A stretch of DNA of 64,000 nt from Closterium sp. NIES-65 (GCA_948144175.1 CANXME010001990.1:1488001-1552000), one strand, 5' to 3'. Positions 19,401 through 28,789 are shown, counted from the first letter of the stretch. Notes: generated by a model not told the origin, from the sequence alone. Translations and numbers: made by a program.

Positions 19401-22400
19401 TCTGTCCTCCCAGGACGTCACGTTCGACGAGTCGGTACCCTACTACCGCCTCTTCCCCTACCGCACTCCGTCCCTCCCCCCGCCCCCGCTCTTCTTGGTA
19501 CCAGGTCCCCCCCCGGTAGTCCCCCTCCCCCCTCAGGGTCCTGCCCCTTCAGGTGTGTCCCAGGTAGACGTGGTCGAGCCTGTCGAGGTCACTGGTGACT
19601 CTGGTGCTGCTGCGGGAGCTGAGCCTGGGGGTGCGGAGTCTGGGGGTGCTGAGCCTGGAGGTGCCGAGTCTGGGGGTGCAGAGCCTGGGGGTGCTGAGCC
19701 TGGAGGTGCCGAGTCTGGGGGTGCTGTGCCTGGGGGTGCTGAGCCTGGAGGTGCTGGGCCTGGGGGTGCTGAGCCTGGGGGTGCTGTGCCTGGGGGTGCT
19801 GTGTCTAGGGGTGCTGAGCCTGGAGGTGCTGTGCCTGGGGGTGCTTCGTCTCGCCTGGAGCCACTCTCCCCACAGGAGCTGCGTGAGTGGTTTGCCAGGC
19901 GCTGGAGGCGTGCTGCTGGTGCTGGTGGTTCTTCGGCTGCAGAGGGTACTGCTGCTGCGCGCCCCGCCGGTGCTCGTACTGTGGGTGCTGGAGCTGCTGA
20001 GTCTGAGAGTTCTCCTGGAGCTGGTCCTGCTGAGGGTGTTGGCGCTGAGCCTGCCGTTGGCGGTCCGACTGACAGTGCTCCTGGTGCTGCGCCTGGAGGT
20101 TCTGGAGCTTCTGGTGGTGCTGCTGGAGGTGCTGCTGGAGTGGGTGCACCTGCCGGGGCTGCTGGTGCTGTTCCTGCTTTTTCTAGCGTCGCCGCGCGGC
20201 CCCGACCGTACTTCGTTCCGCTCCTGCAGCAGGTCCTTGGTCTTACACCTCCTCCTCCTCCCTTAGAGGGTCCGCAGCCTGTCCGGTCACAGCCACAGCT
20301 ACAGCCTGCCTCCCCTTTGCCTGCTCCTTCTCCCTACGCTGGTCCGACTGGAGGTCTTACTGAGCGTCGTGAGCCTGCGTCTCGTCCTGCGTCGCCTGTT
20401 CGTACTGAGCGCGCTAGTGGTCGCGGGTCGCGTCAGCGTCCTCCTCCTGTCCCTGTCACGCACCGGATGTCACTGCGTCCGTCCACTGCTCCTCTGCGTG
20501 CCCCTTTGCCTTCTCCTCCTGCTTCCTCTCTTCCTGCTCTTGCCGACCCGGAGTCGGACTCTCTTCGTGCTGCCAGTCCTACTGTCACGCGTCTCCTGGC
20601 TACTGCTGTCACTGACCCCTCCTTCGAGTCGTCTGCTGCGTCTGCCCTTGTCACTGAGCTTGTCGACTTTGCTGCGCGCTGTCGTCTAGACTACGCTGCT
20701 CGTCTTGTCACTAAGTCTGAGTCCGCCTGTCCTCCGTCCGTCGGGGGTGAGTGTGCCCTTGGCACGGACGTCCTTGAGGACAGGCAGGAGGAGGTCCAGT
20801 GTCTGGCCGCCGCTTCACCTCGTCTCGCGTCTGTACTGCTAGCCCCTGAGGGAGACCCGGATGCACCAGACATCCCGACTCCGCGCTCTTACGCGGAGGC
20901 GATAGAGGGTCCCTACTCCTCTCAGTGGCAGGCAGCTATGGATGCAGAGATGGCTTCCTGGAAGTCCACAGGCACCTACGTTGACGCTGTTCCCCCTTCT
21001 GGGGCGAACATCGTCAGTGGCATGTGGATTTTCAGGGTGAAGCGGCCGCCGGGTTCTCCGCCTGTCTTCAAGGCGCGTTACGTGGCTCGTGGCTTCAGTC
21101 AGCGGCAGGGGGTTGACTACTTTCAGACCTTCTCTCCCACCCTGAAGATGACCACTCTTCGGGTACTGCTGCACGTTGCTGCTCACCGTGACTACGAGCT
21201 CCACTCTCTCGACTTCAGCACAGCTTTCCTGCAGGGCAGCCTGCACGAGGAGATCTGGCTGCGTCGCCCACCTGGCTTCACTGGGTCTTTCCCTCCTGGT
21301 ACCCAGTGGAGTCTCCGGCGTCCAGTCTACGGTCTCCGCCAGGCGCCACGTGAGTGGCACGACACACTGAGGACTACGCTCGCGGCACTTGGGTTTGCTC
21401 CTTCCACTGCCGACCCGTCGCTGTTTCTGCGCACCGACACCTCTCTGCCGCCGTTCTACATCCTCGTGTACGTCGACGACTTGGTCTTTGCCACAGCTGA
21501 CACTGCTGGACTCGCCTACGTGAAGTCCGAGCTGCAGAAGAGACACACGTGCACTGACCTGGGTGAAGTGCGCAGCTACCTTGGCTTGCAGATCACCCGG
21601 GACAGAGCAGGCCGCACCATTACCCTGACTCAGTCACACATGGTGCAGCAGGTCCTTCAGCGCTTCGGCTTCACGTACTCCTCGCCTCAGGCCACTCCTC
21701 TGCCTACTCGCCACTCGCTCTCAGCTCTGCCTTCGGATGAGTCCGTAGAGTCGAGTGGCCCGTTTGCAGAGCTTGTTGGCTCCCTCATGTACCTGATGAC
21801 CTGCACACGACCTGACCTCGCATACCCTCTTAGCATTCTCGCACGCTTTGTTGCTCCTGGGAGACACCGACCAGAGCACATGGCTGCAGCGAAGAGGGTG
21901 TTGCGCTACTTGTGCAGTACGTCGGGCATGGGGCTAGTGCTTGGAGGGCGCAGTCCAGTGGTCCTCACTGGGCACGCAGACGCTTCTTGGGCTGACGACC
22001 AGGCTACGCAGCGGTCGTCACAGGGTTACACCTTCAGCCTTGGTTCCGGCTCTGTCTCGTGGCGGGCTACCCGCTCGTCTTCTGTTCTCGGCTCCAGTTG
22101 TGAGGCTGAGATCTATGCTGGGGCTATGGCTGCAAAGGAGTTACGCTGGCTCACCTACCTGCTGACCGACCTTGGAGAGCAGCCTCGTTCTCCTCCAGTC
22201 CTGTACGTAGACAACAAGGCCATGCTGGCCTTGTGTCGAGAGCAGCGACTGGAGCACAGAACGAAGCACATTGCTCTTCGCTACTTTCTTGCTCGTGAGC
22301 TACAGCAGCGTGGACAGCTGCGACTTGCGTACGTGGCCTACGAGGCCAACACTGCTGATGTCTTCACCAAGGCACTTGCGCCTTGTGATCATCAGCGTTG

Positions 22401-22452
22401 CTGCACGCAGTTGGGTCTTGTGCCTGTCTTGCCTCACTTGCTCTCCTCTTGA
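16492..22452 (+). CDS. copia-1 Gag-Pol polyprotein
   Basis: One open frame of 1986 codons from ATG 16492 (MATPNVLTF...). Residues 1-230 are a copia gag. Residues about 265-345 are almost pure Gly/Ser, followed by a Gln tract (360-377). C403, C417, H421 and C426 form a C-X13-C-X3-H-X4-C knuckle. The protease has LDSGAS with Asp533. A pre-integrase zinc region (WHHRLGHPS...CVPC) follows, then the integrase triad Asp757, Asp826, Glu862 (DD35E). Residues about 1040-1120 are [11 protein letters not shown] repeats. Reverse transcriptase runs about 1480-1730 with YVDD at 1660-1663, and RNase H has Asp1830, Glu1871 and Asp1907. All catalytic residues are present. The protein would be cut by its own protease. 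An upstream in-frame GTG at 16471 was not chosen because the ATG has a good context and is kept in all copies. Confidence 0.95.
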   Translation: MATPNVLTFDAEGRAIDFAVWIEDLQLYLLCDAIDEVSLFDFVSGAVPAPPADADSAVRSKWATRDAAARLAVRRHLPSSERAHFSQCKTAQALYDAVVARYSSPSSATLSRLMLPFLFPDLASFPTVADLVTHLRASDTRYRAALPAEFRAANPPPMYITLYFLVTRLPESLRVVRDQFLSVCPTTLTVDLLEESLLAAEKSIVAVGASRGDPRTPIFEGCGPSPLLPSVASAAAADLTGFESVGAASAPSGRRRSVKGKGGKGAGGARGGGGGGGGGGGGSGGGGGGGGGSGGTGGGGGGRGGGGGGSGGGGGSGGSDGPGGGGGGGDGGGGGGGGGGGGGGRSGSSQRSSSGGGQRQQQQQQQQPQQQPQQQQRSRTVPAPQQLREWYSQRQRSGALGPCPYVLRTGDRAGERCGGAHTARRCFGRLTDAWRQQFPEAAEIPRWGELSRAGVAIYDLDFDDILSAMYAAIGSDEDDCYRCFPPDPGIGTAASGTSEAAALGASASVLSGAGESALSGTVSASASHTFTLDSGASRSFFRDRTTLTPLSRPVAVSLADPSRGPVLSRFSTVLPCPAAPSGTLTGLYLPSFSTNLVSGSDLQDAGVHQFTPARQRVTHCTEADTGRHLATFTRRPGSSLYTLTTASPPGAESGRVPSSGQVFAAASRSGPESAPCSCRRLSHETLLWHHRLGHPSLLRLRGMASRVLVSGLPRSLPPLPPGPGPTCVPCVEGRQRTAPHSSQFPPTEAPLQTLHMDVWGPARVRGQGQERYFLLVVDDYSRYTTVFPLRSKGEVTEVLIDWIRAARLQLRRSFGSDFPVLRLHSDRGGEFSSSLLSAYCRARGIRQTFTLPDSPQQNGIAERRIGMVMDVARTSMMHAAAPHFLWPFAVSYAAHQINLHPRVSRPETSPALLWTGKVGDASAFRVWGSRAFVRDLSADKLSPRASPCVFLGLPPDAPGWQFYHPTSRRVLSSQDVTFDESVPYYRLFPYRTPSLPPPPLFLVPGPPPVVPLPPQGPAPSGVSQVDVVEPVEVTGDSGAAAGAEPGGAESGGAEPGGAESGGAEPGGAEPGGAESGGAVPGGAEPGGAGPGGAEPGGAVPGGAVSRGAEPGGAVPGGASSRLEPLSPQELREWFARRWRRAAGAGGSSAAEGTAAARPAGARTVGAGAAESESSPGAGPAEGVGAEPAVGGPTDSAPGAAPGGSGASGGAAGGAAGVGAPAGAAGAVPAFSSVAARPRPYFVPLLQQVLGLTPPPPPLEGPQPVRSQPQLQPASPLPAPSPYAGPTGGLTERREPASRPASPVRTERASGRGSRQRPPPVPVTHRMSLRPSTAPLRAPLPSPPASSLPALADPESDSLRAASPTVTRLLATAVTDPSFESSAASALVTELVDFAARCRLDYAARLVTKSESACPPSVGGECALGTDVLEDRQEEVQCLAAASPRLASVLLAPEGDPDAPDIPTPRSYAEAIEGPYSSQWQAAMDAEMASWKSTGTYVDAVPPSGANIVSGMWIFRVKRPPGSPPVFKARYVARGFSQRQGVDYFQTFSPTLKMTTLRVLLHVAAHRDYELHSLDFSTAFLQGSLHEEIWLRRPPGFTGSFPPGTQWSLRRPVYGLRQAPREWHDTLRTTLAALGFAPSTADPSLFLRTDTSLPPFYILVYVDDLVFATADTAGLAYVKSELQKRHTCTDLGEVRSYLGLQITRDRAGRTITLTQSHMVQQVLQRFGFTYSSPQATPLPTRHSLSALPSDESVESSGPFAELVGSLMYLMTCTRPDLAYPLSILARFVAPGRHRPEHMAAAKRVLRYLCSTSGMGLVLGGRSPVVLTGHADASWADDQATQRSSQGYTFSLGSGSVSWRATRSSSVLGSSCEAEIYAGAMAAKELRWLTYLLTDLGEQPRSPPVLYVDNKAMLALCREQRLEHRTKHIALRYFLARELQQRGQLRLAYVAYEANTADVFTKALAPCDHQRCCTQLGLVPVLPHLLSS

Positions 22453-22640
22453 CCTTGCTTGTACCTTCGCATATATATACTCTTGCTCTTGTATATCTCT
22501 ATATATGATCTTGCATGTGAACTGGCCTTGTGGCCTTTGAAGTTGTGCTCGGAATGCGAGGTGACTTTGTGATCCACCCTGAGCTTTGCTTTGCTTTGCT
22601 TGACTGGTCTTGTGACCCCTTGTTCTCCCCCACTTTGCCT

Positions 22641-22649
22641 ATGGGGGTG
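22641..22649 (+). other. copia-1 polypurine tract
   Basis: ATGGGGGTG directly before the 3' LTR. It is short, as is common in copia elements, and the same in copia-2, copia-3 and copia-4. Confidence 0.6.
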
Positions 22650-22780
22650 TGTCAGAACATATAGCTTACTTGTTTGTGTAGGCTATAGTGGGGTATCCCA
22701 TAGGGGGTACAACACATTAGGGTTTCCTATTTGTATTCACTTCACTTCATAGTCATTCATTCTCGTTCTTTGTTTTCACA
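22650..22780 (+). repeat. copia-1 3' LTR
   Basis: 131 bp, no difference from the 5' LTR seen by eye; followed by the target duplication TTTTC. Confidence 0.95.
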
Positions 22781-23605
22781 TTTTCTCCCTCGGTTCCCAC
22801 TGTTTGTACACATCCGCCACTAAAAACTCTGTTCTGTCAGGGGATGCAACCCGCGCAACACAAGCAGCACATGCAGCACACGCCACACACAAAATCGGCT
22901 TGGCAGGGAAGCCCGAAAGGAATAATACAACTCCTAGAAAACATGGACAATGTTCGGGAAAATCAACCTAAGCAAGGTAGTGGGACAAAAAATCTAGGGA
23001 ACCTGGTTTCATTTTTTCGAAAGGGATCAACCCTAAACACGGGAACTGCCTCATGTTTAGGGTTGATTCCTCCCGAGTCGCATGGTTTCCAATTGGGGTT
23101 TATAATTTTTTGCCCGTTTTCGTCAGGTGCGCTGCGATATGTATTCACCTTGTTCGCAGTAATTTTCGTGCGACTGGTGTGGTTGGAGGACGAATTCGTG
23201 CGAGAGGTGCGCCAGTTACTGTCAGTCGTATTGTAGCATCCCGTGATAGAACAGTAATTTTCGTGGCGGAGGTGTAGATACACTAACAACAGAGGCAGAA
23301 AAATGACGGGATAGCATGCACTTGACCTGAAAAACGCGCCTCGACTAAGTTGCATGCACCTGAAAATGGCCGGAATTCGATGCTAACAGTGAGAAACAAC
23401 ACGTTAGAGATTGAGGTTCAGCGTTGCAGAAACAACCCTAATTGGTCTGGAAAGCGACACGCCCGATTGGGTTCCTAAAAGTTAGGCACGACGAGGCATT
23501 ACGCCAGGGACACTCCTTAGGGTGTGTTGCAAGTAAGGGATCGATTGCCTCTGTGAACTGATCCTCAGTGTAACACTGTAGTGTACGGTTACCATACTAC
23601 AGTAT

Positions 23606-23884
23606 TGTTATGAGTAGTACGAAAGAAGAGTGCGCAGAATGCAATATCGCGGAAGTGATTACAACTACTGAGCAAACAACGAGGCCTAGGCATAATATAA
23701 CAACGCTAGCTAGGCGGAGGTTGCGGAGTCGCAAGATGGTTGGGTGCAGGTTTGGTGTTGGGAAACCCGAAGGCAACGAGAGTGACGTTCGGAAGGCGAG
23801 GTCGTCGGGCCGAGCCTGAACTCTGAAAGTCGGAATTGTACGCGTACGGAGTGCCTCCGTAAGGAATTAGGAGAATTCCTTACA
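23606..23884 (-). repeat. gypsy-2 3' LTR, outer copy
   Basis: 279 bp, bounded TG...CA. It is followed by a run of about 14 C (G on the coding strand), the polypurine tract, at 23885-23898. Confidence 0.9.
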
Positions 23885-24698
23885 CCCCCCCCCCCCCCTC
23901 TATAAGAAAGGTGGTCAATATCAGGCACGCGTCGGCGGGAAAGATAATCCTGTAGTACCAAATGGCCTTATAGTGAGTCAGCTGAGACCCACCTGTCATC
24001 TTCGCTTGTGCGATCCATCCAACGTAGAAAAAAAATTGACGTGGCGTTAAGCAGGGGCTGCACGGATGCGATTATTCAAAATCTTCCAGGGCTGCAGTAT
24101 CAGGCCTGCCATAGGCCGAACACTTGGCGTGATGTTGGGGCGAGCGATGTCGGACGGCTATGGAGCCAAATAATGGCAGAGAAAGATGACGTGGAAAGCA
24201 TCGTGGATTTTCCAGTCGTCTGGTAGAAGAAGTTTCGCGGTGACTGGGGTCAGCATCCGAATGATGCAAAAAGGTCCCACGTAGCGGGGACGCAGTTTAG
24301 CAGGTTGGGGCAGTCAAAGGTTTTTGTGTTCAGAAGGACCATCTGCCTGTCTCGGAAGGGTAAGTTCCGTCAATGTATGTCAGCATTGTGGTTGGCAACG
24401 GTGTTAGCCTTCCGAATAAATTCCGCTTCTTTTTCGCGAGCTGCTTGGAGTTCCGAAACAAATTGCTGCGACCGTGGTATCGGGTTGTCGGGAGTCGTTG
24501 AAGAGGGTCCACAGGGTCTATCCCGTAATTGAGGAAGAACGGCGACTGATTAGTCGTTGCAGACGGTGCGTTGTTGTACGGATGGGGAGTGAATCCTCCC
24601 ACTTGGTGATGTCGGGGCAGCTTGTGCGGATCAACTGCTCCATGGTTTGGTTTGTCCTCTTTGTCTGTCTGTAGTGTACGGTTACCATATTACAGTAT

Positions 24699-24977
24699 TG
24701 TTATGAGTAGTACGAAAGAAGAGTGCGCAAAATGCAATATCGCGGAAGTGATTACAACTACTGAGCAAACAACGAGGCCTAGGCATAATATAACAACGCT
24801 AGCTAGGCGGAGGTTGCGGAGTTGCAAGATGGTTGGGTGCAGGTTTGGTGTTGGGAAACCCGAAGGCAAGGAGAGTGACGTTCGGAAGGCGAGGTCGTCG
24901 GGCCGAGCCTGAACTCCGAAAGTCGGAATTGTACGCGTACGGAGTGCCTCCGTAAGGAATTAGGAGAATTCCTTACA
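24699..24977 (-). repeat. gypsy-2 3' LTR, duplicated copy
   Basis: 279 bp, near-identical to 23606-23884 and preceded by the same AGTAT flank, showing it arose by tandem duplication and not by a second insertion. Confidence 0.9.
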
Positions 24978-24989
24978 CCCCCCCCCCCC

Positions 24990-26010
24990 CTCTTTAAGAA
25001 AGGTGGTCAATATCAGGCACGCGTCGGCGGGAAAGATAATCCCGTAGTACCAAATGGCCTTATAGTGAGTCAGCTGAGACCCACCTGTCATCTTCGCTTG
25101 TGCGATCCATCCAACGTAGAAAAAAAATTGACGTGGCGTCAAGCAGGGGCTGCACGGATGCGATTATTCAAAATCTTCCAGGGCTGCAGTATCAGGCCTG
25201 CCATAGGCCGAACACTTGGCGTGATGTTGGGGCGAGCGATGTCGGACGGCTATGGAGCCAAATAATGGCAGAGAAAGATGGCGTGGAAAGCATCGTGGAT
25301 TTTCCAGTCGTATGGTAGAAGAAGTTTCGCGGTGACTGGGGTCAGCATCCGAATGATGCAAAAAGGTCCCACGTAGCGGGGACGCAGTTTAGCAGGTTGG
25401 GGCAGTCAAAGGTTTTTGTGTTCAGAAGGACCATCTGCCTGTCTCGGAAGGGTAAGTTCCGTCAATGTATGTCAGCATTGTGGTTGGCAACGGTGTTAGC
25501 CTTCCGAATAAATTCCGCTTCTTTTTCGCGAGCTGCTTGGAGTTCCGAAACAAATTGCTGCGACCGTGGTATCGGGTTGTCGGGAGTCGTTGAAGAGGGT
25601 CCACAGGGTCTATCCCGTAATTGAGGAAGAACGGCGACTGATTAGTCGTTGCAGACGGTGCGTTGTTGTACGCATGGGGAGTGAATCCTCCCACTTGGTG
25701 ATGTCGGGGCAGCTTGTGCGGATCAACTGCTCCATGGTTTGGTTTGTCCTCTCTGTCTGTCCATTGGTTTGCAGCTGGTATGACGACGAATACCGCAGGC
25801 GGGTTCCGTACTGTGCCCACGTTTTCTGCCAGAACTTTGACGTGAATTTCGGATCTCGATCGCCAATGATCGCCGAAGGTAACCCGTGTAGGTGTACGAC
25901 GGTGGAGATGAAGAGCTTTGTTGTTTCTTCGGCTGTGATCATCGTGCGGCATGGTGCAAAATGCGCCATTTTTGTTAATCAGTCAATGACGACCAGCACC
26001 GAATCGTTGC
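24990..26010 (-). pseudogene. gypsy-2 integrase, joined to protease by a deletion
   Basis: Minus strand. The stretch 25600-25980 has LTKMAHFAPCRTM, IIGDRDPKFTSKFW and the catalytic-Glu region GQTERTNQTMEQLIR, which is integrase core. Toward the 3' end are a C-terminal domain ([16 protein letters not shown]) near 25340 and a worn chromodomain-like stretch near 25080-25180. At about 25985-26010 the frame passes from the protease C-terminal side directly into integrase. RT, RNase H and the integrase zinc region, about 2.5 kb in gypsy-1, are missing. Several stops and shifts are present. The duplicated copy at 23900-24669 carries only the end of this gene. Confidence 0.8.
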
Positions 26011-27431
26011 CACACTTCATCCGAATTTGTCGCACCTCGTCCTTGATCGCGAGCGGTGTCCCGTCCACCAGTCGCGCGTCAATCTCGGGCAGACACCTGT
26101 CCAGCTGAACTCCAATTTTTTTGGCCGTTGCCAGGTCAACGAGACTGTGGCTCGCCCCACCGTCAACGAAAAGTTTTTTTTTTTATATAACCGTAAACCA
26201 TCCCCACGACCAGGACAGTGTGATCCACGAGTTCATCCACTTTATTCGTCCGGTTGCGGTCGATAGCCCGAATCGGTACCACTACTCGGTGTGGATAGTG
26301 ATTGCCGGGCAACGGGGTCTCGTTAGTAGGTGGCCCGACTACTACTCACTCGTCTCTTTTCCCGACCCCTCTCCGTCGGGCAGTCCTTCCAGTGGCCTGG
26401 TTGGTTGCAGTTGAAGCACATGTTTGGTCCACGTCTTGGCGCATCCACACTGTTGATTGTGGGCTGGCGAGGCGGTCCACAAAGTTGAGTGCCCTCCCGG
26501 GAACTCATTCTTGCACACTACATCTGCGCATCCCTTGATTCGGCCATCTGGATGGCATCGAGAAAGTTGGGTGGCCTCGTTTGTCGCACCTCGTACTGTA
26601 CTTCGTATTTGAGGCCTGCAACATATCGATCGAGTCGTTCCGCGTCGCTCATGTTATCCACTTGGTCAGCCAAATTGCAGAACGTCGCCATGTAGTCTTG
26701 GACCAATGTCACCTGCTTCCAGGTACCCAGCTTCATGCGAGCAAAATACGAGGCGAATACATGCTCGAATCTGGCTCACAGCACGGCGCCCCACTCCGTC
26801 CATGCGCGTATCGTAGCCACTCCGAAGATTGTAGTTGCTCGTTGTGTGACAGATATCCAAGCCCCGTCGTTTGCACGTCATAGTCCTGCCAAAGTCCCCT
26901 CTATCTGAAGAGTCCACTTCCACCACTTCAACGCAGGTCCGCACAACAGTGAGACTGCAAAATTAATGCTAGTGACATCGTCAGCAATTTGCGCAACATT
27001 AAAGAAGACCTCCACGCCAAACAACCACGCAGACACAGTGACGGTTTTGTCGCTGGGGTTGAAATGGGCGGGTTTGACGGTTTTTTCTTGACGGTTTTTT
27101 CTTGACAGTTGTTGAGACTGTTGCTGCTGCATGCACCAAGGGCGCCACTGAAGCCATCGCCGGGGTTGTCGCTGGTGCCTTTCGTGGCACCGTTTGCGAA
27201 TGTTGCCTTGGCGTTGCCTGCTCCTGTTGCTGTTGTCCTTGCGCTTCCCGTGTTTGTTGTTGTCGTGCCGCCCACTCCTCTTCAGCGTCCTGTGATGTAT
27301 CCAGCTCGTTAAACATATTTACGTTGAGTGAGGAGCTGCTACTTTCTTCATCCACGACGAGCGACTCCTGGCCCGCTTCACTTTGCGCCTGGTGTAGTTT
27401 GGCGTTTTCCATCCTCAGGTGCTCCAACTCG
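26010..27431 (-). pseudogene. gypsy-2 gag and protease, internal copy
   Basis: Minus strand. Gag from 27431 has ENAKLHQAQSEAGQ, an acidic Ser-rich stretch, AWLFGVEVFFNVAQ and CGPALKWW, then WKQVTLVQDYMATFCNLADQ near 26720 and a zinc knuckle at about 26395-26430 (CFNCNQPGHWKDC, one residue short between His and the last Cys). Protease follows near 26140-26170 with FVDGGASHSLVD, retaining its Asp. A T run at 26167-26184 lies beside the protease. The gag N-terminal part is repeated at 36508-37010. Confidence 0.8.
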
Positions 27432-27439
27432 AAAAACGG

Positions 27440-28130
27440 GGAGGGGGAAAAGCAGGGGCAGCATAGGCAAGGGCAGGGCAGCCGCGCGTGCAGGGCAACA
27501 GCGTGGAGCAGAGCGGGGGCAGCAACAGGCGGCAACGGGCAGCACACGCACGGGCAGCAACGGGCGGCGACGGGCAGCACACGCACGGGCAGCAACGGGT
27601 GGCAACGGGCAGCACAGGCACGGGCAGCAGGCAGCAACGGGCAGCACGGGCACGGGCAGCAATAGGCGGCAACGGGCAGCACAGGCACGGGCAGCAACGG
27701 GCGGCAACGGGCAGCACAGGCACGGGCAGCAACAGGCGGCAACGGGCAGCACAGGCACGGGCAGCAACGGGCGGCAACGGGCAGCACAGGCACGGGCAGC
27801 AACATGTGGCAACGGGCAGCACAGGCACGGGCAGCAACGGGCGGCAACGGGCAGCACACGCACGGGCAGCAACAGGCAGCAACGGGCAGCACAGGCACAG
27901 GCAGCAACGGGCGGCAACAGGCAGCACAGGCACGGGCAGCAACAGGCAGCACAGGCACGGGCAGCAACGGGCGGCAACGGGCAGCACAGGCACGGGCAGC
28001 AACAGGCGGCAACAGGCAGCACAGGCACGGGCAGCACACGCACAGGCAGCAACAAGCAGCAATGGGCAGCACAGGCACAGGCAGCAACGGGCGGCAATAG
28101 GCAGCACAGGCACGGGCAGCTGCTCCAGGG
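27440..28130. repeat. 35-bp GC-rich minisatellite
   Basis: Unit built from GGCACGGGCAGCAAC, GGGCGGCAAC and GGGCAGCACA, period about 35 bp with shorter partial units, near 20 copies. Because 35 is not a multiple of three, every frame stays open for long stretches on both strands; the Cys/Leu/Pro-rich and Gln/Arg/Ala-rich frames are artefacts. Confidence 0.9.
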
Positions 28131-28169
28131 GCGGCGGTGGTGCATGGTAGAGGCGGTGGCCAGGGAGGA

Positions 28170-28530
28170 GGGTGCCGCGACGAGCAGGGACGGCGCCCAA
28201 GGGGCGCCGCGACGAGCAGGGACGGGGCCGAAGGGGCGCCGCGACGAGCAAGGGCGACGCCCCAGGGGCGCCGCGACGAGCAGGGGCGGCGTCCAGGGGG
28301 CGCCGCGACGAGCAGAGACGGCGCCCAAGGGGCGCCGCGACGAGTAAGGGCGACGCCCCAGGGGCGCCGCGACGAGCAGGGGCGGCGTCCAGGGGGCGCC
28401 GCAACGAGCAGTGGCGACGCCCCGCGGGTCCCGCAGGGGCGTAGCGACGAGCAGGGCAACGCCGCGCGGGTCCTGCAGGGGCGTCGCGACGAGCAGGAGC
28501 GGCGACGCCCGGGTCCCGCAGGTGCGTCGT
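28170..28530. repeat. 32-bp GC-rich minisatellite
   Basis: About eleven diverged copies of a unit with CGCCGCGACGAGCAGGG and GGCGGCGTCCAGG. It ends 7 bp before the copia-2 target duplication. Confidence 0.85.
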
Positions 28531-28541
28531 GACGAGCACGA

Positions 28542-28673
28542 TGTCAGAACTTATAGCTTACTTGTTTCTGTAGGCTATAGTGGGGTATCCCATAGGGGGT
28601 ACAACCCAATTAGGGTTTCCTATTTGTACTCACTTCGTTCATAGTCATTCCACTTCTCGTTCGTACTTTCTCA
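28542..28673 (+). repeat. copia-2 5' LTR
   Basis: 132 bp, TGTCAGAAC...CTTTCTCA. It is close to the copia-3 LTR and somewhat different from copia-1 toward the 3' end. Confidence 0.95.
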
Positions 28674-28750
28674 TGGAATCAGAGCAGGTCCCTTCCTAGG
28701 GCCTGTTCCTAGGGCCCACCGAAGCGCGCCCCGAGGCGCGCATTTTTTTT
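28674..28750 (+). other. copia-2 primer site and leader hairpin
   Basis: TGGAATCAGAGCAGG at 28674-28688. A GCGCGCC/GGCGCGC stem with a CCGA loop at 28724-28741 is followed by T8 at 28743-28750. Confidence 0.75.
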
Positions 28751-28789
28751 AGCGACCCTCCGAGTCGCCCCTCCCGTCGTGCTCCCGCT

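Larger units (their letters stand above)
15384..22780 (+). mobile_element. copia-1: intact Ty1/copia retrotransposon
   Basis: A 7397-bp element with LTRs 15384-15514 and 22650-22780 (131 bp each, identical by eye) and the perfect target duplication TTTTC at 15379-15383 and 22781-22785. It carries a primer site (15515-15529), a leader of about 960 bp with hairpin and minisatellites, one uninterrupted polyprotein frame and a G-rich tract before the 3' LTR. Gene order PR-IN-RT-RH is Ty1/copia. Identical LTRs and an open frame imply recent insertion and possible competence. It sits in the left arm of an inverted-repeat element. Copia-2 and copia-3 are close relatives. Confidence 0.97.
15304..23379. 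mobile_element. Short inverted-repeat (MITE/foldback-like) element split by copia-1
   Basis: Left arm 15304-15383 and right arm 23297-23379 are inverted copies of about 80 bp: GAATTC, GGCCATTTTCAGGTGCATG, CAACTTAG, GAGGCGCG and TGCATGCTATCCCGTC occur in matching order, with a 2-base gap and a few changes. Without the copia-1 insertion and one target duplication the element would be about 674 bp. The interior (22786-23296) has no transposase. A non-autonomous DNA transposon is the likely identity; no target duplication was found outside the arms, so the ends are approximate. Confidence 0.65.
23577..25761. repeat. 1.09-kb tandem duplication covering host flank, LTR and integrase end
   Basis: Copy one is 23577-24669 and copy two 24670-25761, period 1093 with one C lost from the C run. 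Each holds 29 bp of sequence outside the gypsy-2 LTR, the 279-bp LTR, the C run and about 780 bp of the element's 3' end. Copies differ at only a few positions. Because the unit includes flank that was never part of the element, the duplication happened on the chromosome after insertion. The junction lies at a shared CTGT. Confidence 0.92.

Noticed and set aside
23606-24977. Two separate gypsy insertions side by side
   Set aside because: Both LTR copies have the same outside flank of 29 bp and the same internal junction, which tandem duplication explains and two insertions do not.
27378-28539. Cys/Leu/Pro-rich frames up to 486 codons on the minus strand and Gln/Ala/Gly/Arg frames up to 339 codons on the plus strand
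   Set aside because: Produced by the 35-bp and 32-bp arrays, whose periods are not multiples of three, so all frames stay open.
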